A stretch of DNA of 64,000 nt, taken from the NCBI RefSeq assembly GCF_000471905.2, contig NW_006499973.1, positions 2,346,880 through 2,410,879 on the forward strand, read 5' to 3'. The number at the start of each line of letters is the position of its first letter. The first letter of the stretch is position 1. The notes under the pieces were generated by a model, which did no database searches, had not been told where the DNA came from, and worked only from the letters and a program-made list of their open reading frames with translations. The position numbers were made by a program, and so were the translations under genes. This DNA comes from Amborella trichopoda. Taxonomy: Eukaryota; Streptophyta; Magnoliopsida; Amborellales; Amborellaceae. Below are positions 23,050-34,883 of this stretch, in pieces.

Positions 23050-23075
23050 GCTTGGTGACTCCATGGGGGACTTAC
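23050..23075 (+). promoter_or_regulatory. Primer-binding site region of element A
   Basis: Just after the LTR end, 'ttggtgactccatggggga' is shared with D (61724, 'ttggtgactccactgggga') and B (59551 down to 59533, 'ttggcgactgcactgggga'). Conservation directly 3' of three LTRs marks it as the tRNA primer site; I do not assign the tRNA. Confidence 0.7.
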
Positions 23076-23365
23076 TACCCCTTAGTCGGTTCACTCTTGT
23101 TTGACAGTTTCCCTTTATATTTTATGTACCTTCTTTTATGGCTCCTGGGTTGTTCAAACCGTTCATCCGAGTCGGAGACTTCCTTATCCTTGCACTCTTG
23201 GCGGTCCCAGGAAAACGAGCTACTCTAGCCTCCTTTCCTACTTTCCTTTTGAGTCAGGACTCACGGTCCGACTCTTAGGTTTTCACCTAGATCGGTGAGA
23301 GAGGGAATTCAAAGATCCCTACCTCCCCCCTTTCCCCCCCTGGGGGACTCTCCACCAAGGCCGCT

Positions 23366-24735
23366 TTGATGGGTAGCACTGCTGCTGCTGCACACCCTGC
23401 TACTGGCAGATCTTCTGCTAGTCATATTGATGCGGTACACCGAAAGGCCGCCCCATCCGTCTTTAATAAAGTCAAACAAATTGTCGTCACGTCTGAGGTT
23501 CCCTTCAAGGCAACCCCCTATGCTCCTTCACCACTTCAATCCTCCACATCTGGAGGCTTGTTGAATAGAGGACGAGGTCTTGAGGTCTTCACACCTCACA
23601 TATAGTCATCAGCTCGTGGTCTATCCACTTGAGCCACACCTCGGGGCAGCTCTCATGTTGCCATGAGCTCGCATCTAGGGGTAGGCGTTCTTGGGCGAAA
23701 CCCTACGTGCACCACGCATTCACCTTCCACAGCTCGGGGCAGCGCTAACTTTATGTCACCTCGAGCACAAGAGGGTCGACTGCTCTGTCTTCCCTCCCAG
23801 CACACACAGCTTCACCTTATGAGAGACGAGCTCCCGCCTCATCCCTCACAAACACAAGCTTGTGGGTCTCGACCTCCTCAGGTTGAACCCATTGACCAAG
23901 CACAGGTTGATCCCCAGGTCCCCTTGACGTCTAACCCCAAAGGTGCACATGCACCACCTTTGCAGGTCCCTCCCGGATCCAGACTCAGGCGAAGTCATGA
24001 GCCAGCCCCTCTTTCCTCTGCCGCTCTCCCGATGCCAGGAAAGCACCTTGAGCCTTGGTACTCAAAGGTCTTTCCTAAGAGTACTATCTTGAGCAAGCCC
24101 CGAGTCAACTGAACACCTTGGCCTCACAATGGAATTCGGGGCAACAACTTGATGGCAGACAGAGGTCTCTAGCCTCCAAAGCAAGAACCCAAGCGGCCCT
24201 CCATCCTTGCGCTACATTACCTGCTCCAACTCATAGACATGCTCCAACTCATAGACATGCTCTAACTCATAGACATGCTCCAACTCATAGACAGGGCCCT
24301 CGCTTGTTCGAACAGAACGGGGAGGTCCAGCTCCTAGGCACGGTTCTTGAATGAAGTCTATAGCCGCCTCATGACTAAGCAGAAGAGAGGCCTGCTCATC
24401 CTGACCAAGGAAGCCTCCAAGGCAATCGAGGTCTCCACTCTTGACGACCTCTTACCTTGTAATCCCTTCTTCCCCCGCCAAACTCCAGAACCTGAGCAGG
24501 TCTAGGAGTATTGGTCGGTGATCACCACCCAGAGGTCACGGTCCTAAGACCGTCAAGAACTTTTCCTCAAAAGATCGACATACAAAGCTCGAGTCCAGTC
24601 GGGGCAAGCTAAGCTCCTCAAGACTGACTTCCCACGCACGACTCGCCAACCTCGGCAGTTCGCTGCATCACCTGACTCTGACCCCCAAAAGGAAATGGTC
24701 AGTGTCATGGTGATCAATGACCCAAATGACGTTCA
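23366..24735 (+). pseudogene. Gag N-terminal leader region of element A
   Basis: This is the long N-terminal part of the Gag polyprotein. Frames at 23366-23605 and 23663-24112 (same phase) encode Ser/Pro/His-rich, poorly structured sequence with the block 'STAAAAHPATGRSSASHI' that matches 'SATGKSLAGHVPQVCRKAG' in B (59200-59130) and 'HPATGKSLIDRIPEVR' in D (62090). Further along, 'KHLEPWYSKVFPKSTILSKP' near 24042-24100 matches D (62722) and B (58560). An in-frame 18-bp tandem repeat sits at 24223-24294. The region then continues in shifted frames to 'MNKFEEMKQAILERW' near 24742. Stops and frameshifts break it throughout. I do not know a function for the leader beyond being part of Gag. Confidence 0.7.
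24223..24294 (+). repeat. Four tandem 18-bp units in A gag
   Basis: Four copies of 'gctccaactcatagacat', nearly identical, encoding a six-residue repeat of the PTHRHA type in one frame. B and D lack it, so it expanded in A alone. Confidence 0.95.
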
Positions 24736-27306
24736 GAAGGAATGGATGAACAAGTTCGAGGAAATGAAGCAAGCCATCTTGGAAAGATGGAGCGCCTAGA
24801 GGCCGCCAAGTCCCCTTCTTCATCCAACTCCCCGACTGGTGAGGATGCAATCCCCGGGTATACTCCCTCGCCGGTCCCTCAAGACAGCTCTCTTTTTCGT
24901 GGAGTCTCCCAAACTGACATTGCTACTATGGTGGCCAATAGCCTCAAGAACAAGGTCCCGAGCATGCAGGAGATGCCGCTCTACCAAAAGCCGTATCCTT
25001 CATACATTGACCAGATGCCATTTCCCCCAAAATACCAAAAGGGAAAACTTCCCCTGGTCAATGGTACTACGTCTCCTCACCAGCATACCGCCCACTTCCA
25101 AGCAGCCTGCCGGGAGACGGCAATTGACGGACGAATTCTCCTCTGCTAGTTCGTCAAGACTCTCGAAGGATCAGCTTTTCAGTGGTATGCTCGGTTGCCA
25201 CCGAACTCAATGCACACTTGGCAAGAAATGGAGCAGTTGTTCTACCAACGCTTCTAAGAGGTTCAAAGGAATGTTGAGACCATGGAGCTCCTCACTCTGA
25301 TGCAAGACCCTGTTGAGCCGGTTGACAAGGTCATCATCCAATGGAGAGAAATGGCAACCTTTCATGCCACCCTTATGATCGAGAAGGAAGCAGTCCAGAC
25401 CTGCATAGGGAACATGCTTCCCGAGATCGCCCTACATGTTGAGGCATCCAATCCACCTTCCATGTCAGAGCTCATCTCTAAGGCAGTTCGTATTGAGGGA
25501 TTGTTCAAACACGGCAGCTCCCGTCAACAATCCTCCACCTCAAACTCTAGCTCTAACAGTCGAGGCAATCAAAATTCAGTGATCAGTGCGGCTGTCACCG
25601 TGACTGACACCAAAGGCATGACTCCTCAGACTCTCGACCTTTCTAAGACATAGACGCCTCAAGCCGAGGGTAAGCAGCAATCCTACAATGCAGTCACACC
25701 TCCTAAAAACAGTAAGCGGAACGACTACTTGGCCTTGCACTTGAATAAAGCTTAACCCTTTGACCAGGAGTGGACCCTCGCGCTGCTCCAACTGCTTCTA
25801 GATCAAAACATGATCCAGTTGTTGGAGGCCAATATTGAAGAGTCGGCTGGGCAGGAGACGAATGAGAAGTACTGCGCCTGTCATAAGAAGGTAGCCCATC
25901 GCACTCACGACTGCTATAAGCTCAACAACACTATCAAAGCCCTTATCAGCAAGGGTCAGATAAAGCTCGAAGAGTTGAAAATAGCATTCAAGGTAGTTGA
26001 GGCATTACACATCATTACTATCCAAGAGGATGACGAGGCACCCACTATCCTTCGTGCATTTTTTTATATAATGCTCGAAGAAGGAATTGCCACCCTGAAG
26101 CCGACAAGGCAACATAAGTTCCTGCCTCTAGGGACCGAAACCTTTGGTGTGCATACCACCTGATATGAGGCCATGACATCAGCGAGTGCACTGACTTCCA
26201 TAAGCGCTTGGCCGAGAAGATGCAGCCGTGCCAGGAAGTTCAAGGCAACCCGGCAAGATACCCCTAGGTCCCTCTCCTGCCTGCACAAGAAGACCTCCCA
26301 GCACAAGTCGAGGGAAACACCGGGCAAGACACCCTCTAGGCCCTCTTCGAAGCATTGCTCCACCAGGGCCTCGTCATCCCCAAGTTTACAAGACAGCCTA
26401 AGCATCTTGCCCGGGGCAAGGAATAATTGTGTTATCCATACCATCAAGTGTGGAGCCACGAACTTAAAGATTGCTTTGGGTTCGACGCCATAGTTGCGGA
26501 GAAAGTCCAGTGAGGCCACATTGTCTGTGTGATCCTCCCAGAACACGTCCAAGCCTTCTCTCCCGATCGAGAAGGAGCCACGCTGCAGGCCCCTCACGAG
26601 AGTGCACCGGATCCCTCGGAGCCCTCGACCTCTCAACCCTGAGAAGGATACCATTGGCGAAGCAGGCTCTGGTCCCTGAAACTTGAGGCAGTTTGCCAAG
26701 CTATGGCCCCTCACCAGCTTAATAGGGCGGTCCAAACACCTCCTCAGGGATCCCAAAGGAGACGGCAAGAACTTAGGTCAGCCCACCGAAGGAGTCATCT
26801 TCCTCAACCACTAGTCGAGGAAGAATTCCTCAGGCCCCTCTCTCCGCTACCGACCTTGCGGGACGTCATCCCACGCGTAGCTCGCCTCATCTTATATTCC
26901 AATCAAGCAGATGACCATGAGTTATCAATATCTCAGGAGTCGACCAAAATGGGTGATAACGTTAAAAGCACCCATCAACGTTGAAAGCCGGGGCAAGGCC
27001 TTAAATACCCCCTGCAAACGTCCAACTTCAGAGACGACATAAAAAGCCGCATGGGACGTTCCAACCCTTCTTCTCCTCCCTCCTCTTCTATTCTCTTTAT
27101 AGGTACCACCCGACGATGCCCAGACTTCGACTCTCTAAGAAGAGAGCTTGAAGAGACCAGCCTCACCATCCAGTAGCAAGAACGCCTCAGAGAAATGCTG
27201 GACCAGGCAGCAGGATTCGCAAAAGCTGCTGACACTCTGGCATTCCGAGCTGAAGCCGAGCCATCTTCGAGCTTCTACTCACATGAGGCCTGCCACATGA
27301 TCTAAG
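24736..27306 (+). pseudogene. gag: Gag core and C-terminal region of element A
   Basis: Gag forms the particle that packages element RNA. One frame runs 24742-26163 with only in-frame stops near 25149, 25257, 25653 and 25756. It shows the conserved block 'PSYIDQMPFPPKYQKGKLPL', the retrotransposon-gag signature 'SAFQWYARLPPNSMHTWQEM' with 'EQLFYQRF', and 'IGNMLPEIALHVEASNPPSM'. A Cys/His region 'YCACHKKVAHRTHDCYKLN' (about 25870-25925) is the nucleic-acid-binding part, although it is not a standard CCHC knuckle. After 26163 the match continues in other frames ('HELKDCFGFDAIVAEKVQ', then 26703-26984 and 'CPDFDSLRRELEETSLTIQ' near 27118-27175). The region runs straight into RT without protease, so about the whole protease segment is deleted. 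Confidence 0.85.
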
Positions 27307-28700
27307 TGTATGAAGTGTCGCCCGGCTCGAGGCAAGCACCTAATGAGTCCAAGCACAAGACTATGGGTCCCTCGTCAGAAGCAGACCCTTCTATCACCTG
27401 GACCAGTCAGATACCAGTCCCCTCTCACATTGTGCCACTCCTAGAGGTCGAAATGTCGGGGTCATGGGTGGCTACACTCGAAATCAAAGAACACTCTTCT
27501 GAGTCCCCCGACGAGGAACTTCAAGATGCTCCTGAAGAATGATAAGAAGGCGGTCAAGCCACGGCTGATGAGCTTGAAGATGTCAACTTGGGGGAGATGA
27601 AGCCGACCCAAGGTCAACCTTCATCTCAGCGAAGATGTCCCCCTAAGAAAAAGAAAGTTATGTCTCCCTCCTCTAAGCAAATCGAGATGTCTTTACCTGA
27701 CACTATCATGAGATGCCCGGTCGAGACCCTCAGATTGCTGTCCACCGCCTCAGCATCGATCCTGCTAGCAAACCCATGAAGCATAAATCAAGAAGGTTTA
27801 GGTTCGACCTCGAGATGCAGATCGACGCCGAGGTGAACAAGTTCAGGCAAGCTGGATTCATACGTGAAGTCAAATACTCAAGATGGTTGGCGAATATCAT
27901 CCTAGTCAAGAAAAAGAACGACAAATCAGGGTCTGCATCGAATTTCGTGACTTGAACACTACTTGTCCCAAGGACGATTTCCCCATTCACCGAGATGTTG
28001 GTTGACTCCCCGGCCCATTGCCAAATATTCTATTTTATGGGCGGCTATTATGGTTATAATAAAATCAGGATGTCACTAGAGGATGAGGAGGCTATAGCGT
28101 TCTTAACTCCAAAAGGTGTCTTTTGTTACACTGTGATGCCTTTTGAGCTAAAGAATGCCGGTGCCACGTACCAGCGTGCCATGACAATCATCTTCAAAGA
28201 CGCGATTCACAAGGAGCTCGAGTGTTATGTGGATTGCTTAGTGGTTAAGTCAAAAACAAAAGCCGCTCATATGAAAGACCTTAAAATGTTGTTTAAGCGA
28301 TTGTGGCGTCACCAACTCAAGAATGGAGTTGTATTCCTAACCCTTGATGAAGGTACGATTCCTCTATCCTTCTCACTCGCAGAGGCATTTTCTCATAATG
28401 AGGCAGAGTATCAGGCCCTCATAATTGGACTCGAGATCACTCAAGAACTAGACCTGGAGCAGCTAAACATCTTTGGCGACTCTGAGCTGGTCATCTGAAA
28501 ACTTATGGGAATTTATGACATGAGGAAGGACACTCTCAAGCCTTATCATGACACGGACAAAACTTATATGGCACAGATCGATGATTTCTCTCTGAGTCAC
28601 TTCCCTAGAAGGCTAAACTCCTTGGCTGACGCGCTCTCGAAGCTCGGTGCCAGCATTTAACTGTCTTCATCAGGACCTACTCTAGTCTGGGTAATTGAAT
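27306..28700 (+). pseudogene. pol: Reverse transcriptase and RNase H of element A, internally deleted
   Basis: RT would copy the RNA into DNA and RNase H would remove the template. From 27306 a Glu-rich lead-in gives way to RT finger sequence 'IAVHRLSIDPASKPMKHKSR' (27726) and 'AGFIREVKYSRWLANIILVK'. After a frameshift near 27930, 27995-28498 holds 'MGGYYGYNKIRM', 'LTPKGVFCYTVMPF' and the catalytic box, which reads YVDC (28226-28237) instead of YVDD. Straight after 'LFKRLWRHQLK' (about 28317) the frame jumps to 'SHNEAEYQALIIGLEI' of the second, archaeal-like RNase H. The RT thumb/connection and first RNase H present in B (45480-44760) are missing. The tail includes 'ALSKLGA' near 28640. The element could not have been active in this state. 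Confidence 0.9.
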
Positions 28701-30142
28701 GGAGGCATGTTGACTTGAGAATCGAAGTTGATGCGGATGACTATCGGGGCGTCTTCCCTAAATGCCCGCCTTACCCATTCGAGCACTCCTTGCGGCCAGG
28801 GATGTCATCAAGGCAGAGCAGCAAATTTCTCAAGGAAAAGAAGATAAGGCTAAGGGATAGAAGCCCAAATTCTTCGACCCGATGTGTGCTAAGGTCGAAC
28901 AAATAGAATACTAGAGGGAGCTCATCATGGACTTCGTAAAGCATGAAAGGTTGCTTCAAGATCGGGCAAAACATAATGGCATACGGCAGATGTCCACGAC
29001 ATACACCCTTGTCGATGGGGATGTCCTCTTTCGTCGGTCATTTGGTGAAATCCTGTTCAGAGGCATCAATGCACAAGAGGTAAGAAAAGTACTCGAAGAG
29101 GTACACTCAGGCATTTGTAGGCTGCACCAGTCTGGCCCCAAGCTCGACGAGCGCATACATAAACTTGGCTACTACTGGCCTTCCATGGTAGCTGACGCTC
29201 AAAATTATGCCAAAAGATGCCAGTGTGCCAAACCCACTCAAGCCTCCTCATCCATCAGCCTCCATAACCTCTCCATCTTATGGTTACATCATGGCCCTTT
29301 TCTCAGTAGGGTATGGACATTGTAGGACCCATCGACCATCTTTCTGCCTTGGTTATTCCTTCATCCTGGTAGTGACAGACTACTTTTCCAAGTGGGCTGA
29401 GGCAATCCCTCTTGACAGGTTCCAGGGACTGCTGTGGATAACTTCGTGCAGCACCACATCATATACAGGTTCGGGCTCTTGGACTGAATAATTTCTGACA
29501 AAGGCCCCTAGTTTCGGAGCCAACATGTCGATCACCTAGTCAACCAGTTTAGCTTTGAGTGGAAGTACTCGACTATGTACTACCCTCTAGCCAATGGGTT
29601 AGCTGAGGCGTTCAATAAGACTTTGTGCGGGGTGCTCCGGAAGTCGGTGTCAAAGTCGAAGAAAAACTGGCATGAGAAGCTACCTGAGTCTCTGTGGGCC
29701 GATCTCACTACGACTCGCAATGCTACAAACTCCACCCCTTACTCACTAGTCTATGGGCGTGAGGCGGTCCTACCCCTCGAAATTCAAATACCCTTACTCC
29801 GCGTTGCTATACATCAGGGACTAACTGAGGACGAGAGGTACCAAGAGCTGGATGCCCTTGATGAAAGAGATTGGAGACCCAGCAGAACCTCGAGCTCAAT
29901 CAAGAATGAAAAGAGCCTTTGACAAGTTTTTCAAGGTTTGTTCATTCTCCCGTGGGGACCTAGTCCTAGCGGTCAAGAGACCAATCGTCATGCATGCGCA
30001 TCGCAATGGAAAGTTTGAGCCTAAGTGGGAGGGCCCATTCGTAGTCAAGAAGGTTATGCCGATTGGGGCCTATTTGCTGGCAAACTTAGATGATGAAGAG
30101 GCGATGCCCCTATCAACGGGTGGTATTTAAAGAAATATTATC
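28700..30142 (+). pseudogene. pol: Integrase of element A
   Basis: Integrase inserts the DNA copy. The zinc-binding N-domain is at 28927-29235: 'EVHSGICRLHQSGPKLDERI' then 'KLGYYWPSMVADAQNYAKRC', with the final Cys spacing disturbed (CQCAKPTQ). Core pieces are scattered across frames: 'MDIVGPIDHLSALV' near 29312, 'TDYFSKWAEAIPLDRF' near 29378, 'ISDKGP' near 29490 with the usual N changed to K, and 'YYPLANGLAEAFNKTLC' at 29578, which carries the third acidic residue. The C-terminal module is 'HRNGKFEPKWEGPFVVKKV' (about 30000-30060), a GPY/F-type domain. A frameshift precedes the final 'WYLKKYYP' at 30142, which matches the end of B's integrase. Confidence 0.9.
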
Positions 30143-31997
30143 CCTAATATGGCCATGAAGTGCGGTGTGTGTGCAATAAAAAGATAGAAATGAAGAGGAG
30201 AAACAACAAGCCAATTCAAAGGAAGTTAATCTCTTTTAGTACACTAAAAAAGATTACAAGTTATAAGCGAAATCCCATTATCAGAAAAGTTCCAAAGCTC
30301 CTGCATCTGAGGATAATAGGACAGTTACAAACCCAATCCAGCAGCGTTGCTCTTGCATTTGAGGATAAGAGGACAGTTACAAGCTAAGATAAGCTCCCTC
30401 CTCGATCAGAAGAAGCAAACCCACCCAAGAAATGCCTGCCTCATGAAGAAGTGGCAAAACCGCTTAGAGAAGTTAGCCTCAGTCCGCCAAGGAGGATGGT
30501 TACAAGCCAAAAGGAAAAGCCAACCACTTCCGAGTCAGCTTCAATTCATTTGACGAGTATATCAAATATACAAGGCAGACTTCTTGGCAAGCAATTGGCT
30601 TATGATGGAGAGCATACCTGTTCAAAGTGGATGCCTTCCATAGAACAAAATGGACCTCACGGTTGTGCTAGAAGACTTGGCTCCCAACACACCGAGACGA
30701 CAATGCCTCCAAGTTTGCCATCACTCTTGACCCTCGCAAGACATCGCCGTCAGAGATCATCGTCGTTGTGAAATACAATTCTGCGTCCTATCATCACCAT
30801 GGGCAGGTTAACGCTGCGCAGGACTATCGCCGTTAGCTTCATGACCCCAGGTGTGGCTATCGCCGCGTGCGACCTAGGAACATGCAAAGGCGGCAGTTCA
30901 TGTGACTTAATGGCATGCGTGACTTTGAAGCACCCCAGTTCCCATTGTTCCCAATTTTCGGGGGCATTGACTTCTATGCCTCTCCGGTTTTCCCAATAGT
31001 CACCCCTCGATGACGGTCCACCTTCATGCGACCTTTCGACTTCCTTGCAATCTTTCGGGTTTTTGCTGGAAATGCACCTCCGACTGCCGGGAAGCCTCGC
31101 TTGGCCCTATTGTTTCCCCTATGGGCATTAAAACAAAGGATTGCTTCTTTCCCCTTTTTCGATGGCTGGAACTATCACAAAAAACACTGAGAAAAAACCC
31201 TTCCTGCGTGCTACTCATTACTGGAAGTTAACGAAACCACCGAAAGTCCCCAGAAAAAGTTCCCCTAAGTCCCTGCGACCCCGCGGATGGCCCTTCGCCT
31301 TGATTTCCCACTGCAACAATTCACTAGAGCTCACCATAACTCCGCTAAGTGTTCGGTGAACTCAATGCAGCCCCTACTCCTTCGTCTCCAACAATCAAAG
31401 GACTTACAGAGCCTCCTGAACTCTCTGCTACCGGAAAACCTTGCGACTATTTCTAAAAACCTTGCGACTGTTTCTAAAAAACTTACCATTCAATAAAACA
31501 GTAAAGTTGGATCTCTCCCCCTTTTATACTCCGCAGTACCGAAGAATGCCCCCGATAAACTCAAAATGATGCACCAGTCCCCAGCTCTTAAGGACGATAA
31601 GACCGGGCTGAGTCAAGTCAAGCTCGTTGCATGCCTCATCAAGACTTGCATCGTATGCCTCGTCGAGCACTTCCACCAGGGGATTTTGCCGCTCGCTTCC
31701 TTCACGGGAACATCGCAGCGCACCCCGTCAAGACCTTTACCGAGCGCGTCTCACCCAGAGGCTATTACCGCGCGTCTTATTAAAGAGTTATCACCACGCG
31801 CTAAAGCCGCGTGCTTCACCTAGGAACTTAACGCATCACCCAAGCTTATTGGTGAATTGGTCACTCCACACTTAGTGCCGGGCGCTTCGGACTAGCATCC
31901 CACATCCTCAAGAAGTTCATTCCCTGCACCACAATCTTGGTCCTCAGTGAGCCCGGCCTCTGGTGACGACTCTATTCCCCATGGAGTTACTTCTCTC
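30143..31997 (+). mobile_element. 3' untranslated region of element A, proximal part
   Basis: No coding capacity is visible. The stretch aligns, in reverse orientation, with B at 42857 down to 41281: 'gaggataagaggacagttacaagc' near 30362 and the 'tcaaatatacaaggcagac' block near 30560 are shared. At 31000-31530 lies the counterpart of B's repeat region X (41281-42080). It contains the antisense TATA motif listed separately. Confidence 0.75.
31522..31528 (-). promoter_or_regulatory. Antisense TATA motif in A 3' UTR
   Basis: On the minus strand the sequence reads GGGGGCATTC, then GCGGAGTATAAAAGGGGGAG. B has the same context on its antisense (plus) strand: GGGGCATTTGAGG, then TCTATATATGGGGG at 41285-41298. 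Both elements keep a TATA box pointing back into the element, so an antisense promoter is likely in the family ancestor. Confidence 0.5.
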
Positions 31998-33590
31998 ACA
32001 ACTGCACGGTCCGAGCTGCACGACCTTAAACTTCTCTACCATAGTTCTAGCTGTATGACTTTAAACTGCATAGCCATGGTCCATGCTGCATAACCCTAAA
32101 CTGCACAGCTATAGTCCTTGTCCCATGATTCAAAACTGTACGACCATGGTCCAAACTATATGACCTTAAATTATAGCAGAGGTCTAGTTGCACGACCTCA
32201 AACTGTAAAGTCCTTGTCTCATGACTCAAAACTGTACGACCACGATCCATATTATACGACCTTAAACTATAGCGGAGGTCTAGTCGCACGACCTCAAACT
32301 GTAAAGTCCTTGTCACATGACTTTAAACTTATGACCATGGTCTAGATGTGTGACCTTAAACCATAGTGCACGTCCTGACCTCATGACGTTAAAAGGCTTA
32401 GCACCATGGTCCAAACTATATGACCTAAACTATAGCGGAGGTCTAGTTGCACGATCACAAACTGCATGGTCCTAACTTTATGACCTTAAACTACACAGTC
32501 AGGATCCGAGCTACAAGACCCTAAAACTGTAACGCACAACCGGTAAATGGCCCATATGCCTGGCTCCAATTAGACCGGCAGCCGAGTTAGATGTATGCAA
32601 GGGGCATACTCACCTCATCAGCCCTAGAGAGTTAGTGCCATCCTTTTTTCGACCCATGGTGGGGTTCATCTGCGCTCTGGCCTGTCAGAGTTCCATGCGC
32701 ACCGATATTCATCATCCTCGTGGAGTCAACATTAGGCTTCCTAATCCCCAGTGAAGCCTTTCCTACCCAATACTCCTCATAGGGTCACCACTCTTCTCTA
32801 CATCTCTTCATGTATATAGCTTTAACCATCTTTATCCCTAGGGAGCCATATTGCTATCCACATACCTACCCCCATGCAACCTTACTAACATGGTGACTCG
32901 TACATGGTCCATGCTGCATGACCTTAAACTACACAACCATGGTCCAAACTATATGACTAAAAACTATAGCGGAGGTCTAGTTGCACGACCACAAACTGCA
33001 TGGTTCGAGTTGCATGACTTTAAACTGCATAACCATGGTCCAAGCTATATTGCCTTAAATCATAGTGCTTGTCCTGACCGCATGACGTTAAACTGCTTCG
33101 CCCAGGTCCATGAGGCATGACCTTAAAGATGCCCTGTATGCACGCACACCTCCCTTTACGTCAATTCTCATGCATGTCCTCCCCAGCTGACCCCTTCGTG
33201 TGCATACATGAATGCCATTTCCTCCCCAGGGAGTCTATGTACGTGAACATGCCCTTTGCATGCATCTTCACGCATGCCTTCCCTAGCCAGCCCATTCACA
33301 TGCGCGTACCACTTTCACCACATTTCACCACCCCCAGTGAGTTTCACCCATGCTCACAAAACAACGAACCATCTTGTGGCCCAATTCATGGGTCACCATT
33401 ACTCACCCATCTACCTACCATTCATCATCAACCTTCCACAGGCAACCTCGTGCCGTCTTCCCTAGTGAGTCAAAGTCGTCACCAGACTCATTCCATGGCC
33501 TTTATATACTGCCATTCTCGATCACGGTCCAACTGTATGACCCAAAACTATAGTGCATGTCTTGGCGGCATAACGTTAAAAGGCTTCGCA
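31998..33590 (+). repeat. Minisatellite 'catgaccttaaactgca' in A 3' UTR
   Basis: Imperfect units of about 35 bp ('tgcatgaccttaaactgcacaaccatggtcca') form a main block at 31998-32535, a second at 32885-33135 and a short one near 33530-33590, with non-repeat DNA between. Larger units of about 105 bp recur at 32105-32330. The reverse complement of the same repeat lies in B at 39430-40430, so it is an old part of the family 3' UTR. Confidence 0.85.
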
Positions 33591-33954
33591 CATGTATTGA
33601 AGGCGCGACCCTAAACATGCTTTCACATGAAAAATGGGCATGGTGTACACCTGACAAGGGAGCGCCATGAGTAAAAATGATGGACGGGCATGGTCACAAA
33701 ACCATGAGTAAGAGAGGTCCGTGGGAAAAAATAAAAAAAACCCAAGCACGGTGAAACCTCAAAAGGGCACCATGGGCAAAAGTGGATGAAAAGGGTGGAC
33801 GTGATCATAAGGTCTTGGATAAAAGAGCCCATAAATAATAGAAGTTGGCGAAAACTGTCTTCATGGCGCCACTTGGTCAAGTGAAAACCCACAAAAGGGC
33901 GGTTGGACTGACAAGGCAGGTTGAGGCACTTCCACAGCCTCAGCCGACACCCCA
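33591..33954 (+). mobile_element. 3' UTR of element A between the two repeat blocks
   Basis: Non-repetitive segment matching, in reverse, B at about 39100-39400: 'gggcatggtgtacacc', 'ggcatggtcataaaacc', 'aagggcaccatgggcaaaa'. No gene is visible. Confidence 0.6.
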
Positions 33955-34440
33955 ATTTCAAGGCTCATCCGAGAGTGAGAGCACACAAGGTCTCCCTAGT
34001 TTCCAGGCTCATCTAGGAGTGAGAGCACACAAGATCTCCCCAGTTTCCAAGCACATTCAAGAGTGAGAGCACACAAGATCTCCCCAGTTTCCAAGCTCAT
34101 CCGAGAGTGAGAGCACACAAGATCTCCTCAGTTTTCCTGCTCATCAGGGAGTGAGAGCACACAAGATCTCCCCAGTTTCCAGGCTCATTCGGTAGTGAGA
34201 GCACACAAGATCTCCCTAGTTTCCAGGCTCATTAGGGAGTGAGAGCACACAAGATCTCCCTTGTTTCTAGGCTCATCTGGGAGTGAGAGCACACAGGATC
34301 TCCCCAGTTTCTATGCTCATTCGAGAGTGAGAGCACACAAGATCTCCCCAGTTTTGAGGCTCATCAGGGGTGAGAGCCGCATAAGATCCCCCACGACATG
34401 GCTCATCAGGGAGTGAGAGCCACACAAGATCTCCCAACGA
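33955..34440 (+). repeat. 44-bp tandem repeat upstream of A polypurine tract
   Basis: About eleven copies of a 44-bp unit containing 'gtgagagcacacaagatctc' followed by 'cccagtttccaggctcat'. Starts at 33975, 34019, 34063 and 34107 confirm the period. The last two units are degenerate. B has no equivalent array at this place. Confidence 0.95.
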
Positions 34441-34871
34441 CAACGAGAGTCTTTGAGGGTGAGGACGATGACGAAAGAATCCCTCCAAAAATGTTAAGAA
34501 CCATCGCGAAGGCAATAAACTGACAAGGCCAAGGTTGCCACAGGCTTTAGAGTACGTCTTCGCCAAACCCCCTAGCCTACATGGAACCAGACTTTCAAGA
34601 TGGGTCAGAAGCCCCCCACTGGACCCCACTAGATGGGACCTACAGGAAATACCTTAAGCATCAAAAGTAAACCTGGTGTAGCAAAAAACAATTCCAAGTG
34701 AAGGTTCACAGCATTTGGCCTCCAAAAAAGGCCGCGTTCTGGACAAGGAAGACCTGACAAAGGCCTCATGCTCCGAAACCACAGATAGTTTCTTAAGGAT
34801 GTAGACTTCAACAAGATCCCTCAAACTTCCTGAATTATTTCAATTCTCGATTCTCATGAAGCACAACATTC

Positions 34872-34883
34872 GGGGGGGCATGA
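34872..34883 (+). promoter_or_regulatory. Polypurine tract of element A
   Basis: Seven G residues (34872-34878) then 'catga' directly before the 3' LTR terminus at 34884. The preceding 'gaagcacaacattcg' is conserved in B and E at the same place. This is the expected start site for plus-strand DNA synthesis. Confidence 0.65.

Noticed and set aside
25149-25756. Stops in A gag as a signature of methylated-cytosine decay
   Set aside because: At least one stop replaces a Tyr codon in the homologous block, which is not a C-to-T change, so no single mutational signature can be claimed.
24668-30553. A functional autonomous retrotransposon in element A
   Set aside because: Protease is missing, RT has an internal deletion and YVDC, and gag and integrase contain many stops and frameshifts.
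33955-34440. CRISPR-like regular repeats
   Set aside because: The whole 44-bp unit is repeated with drift and there are no unique spacers; the setting is a plant retrotransposon UTR.
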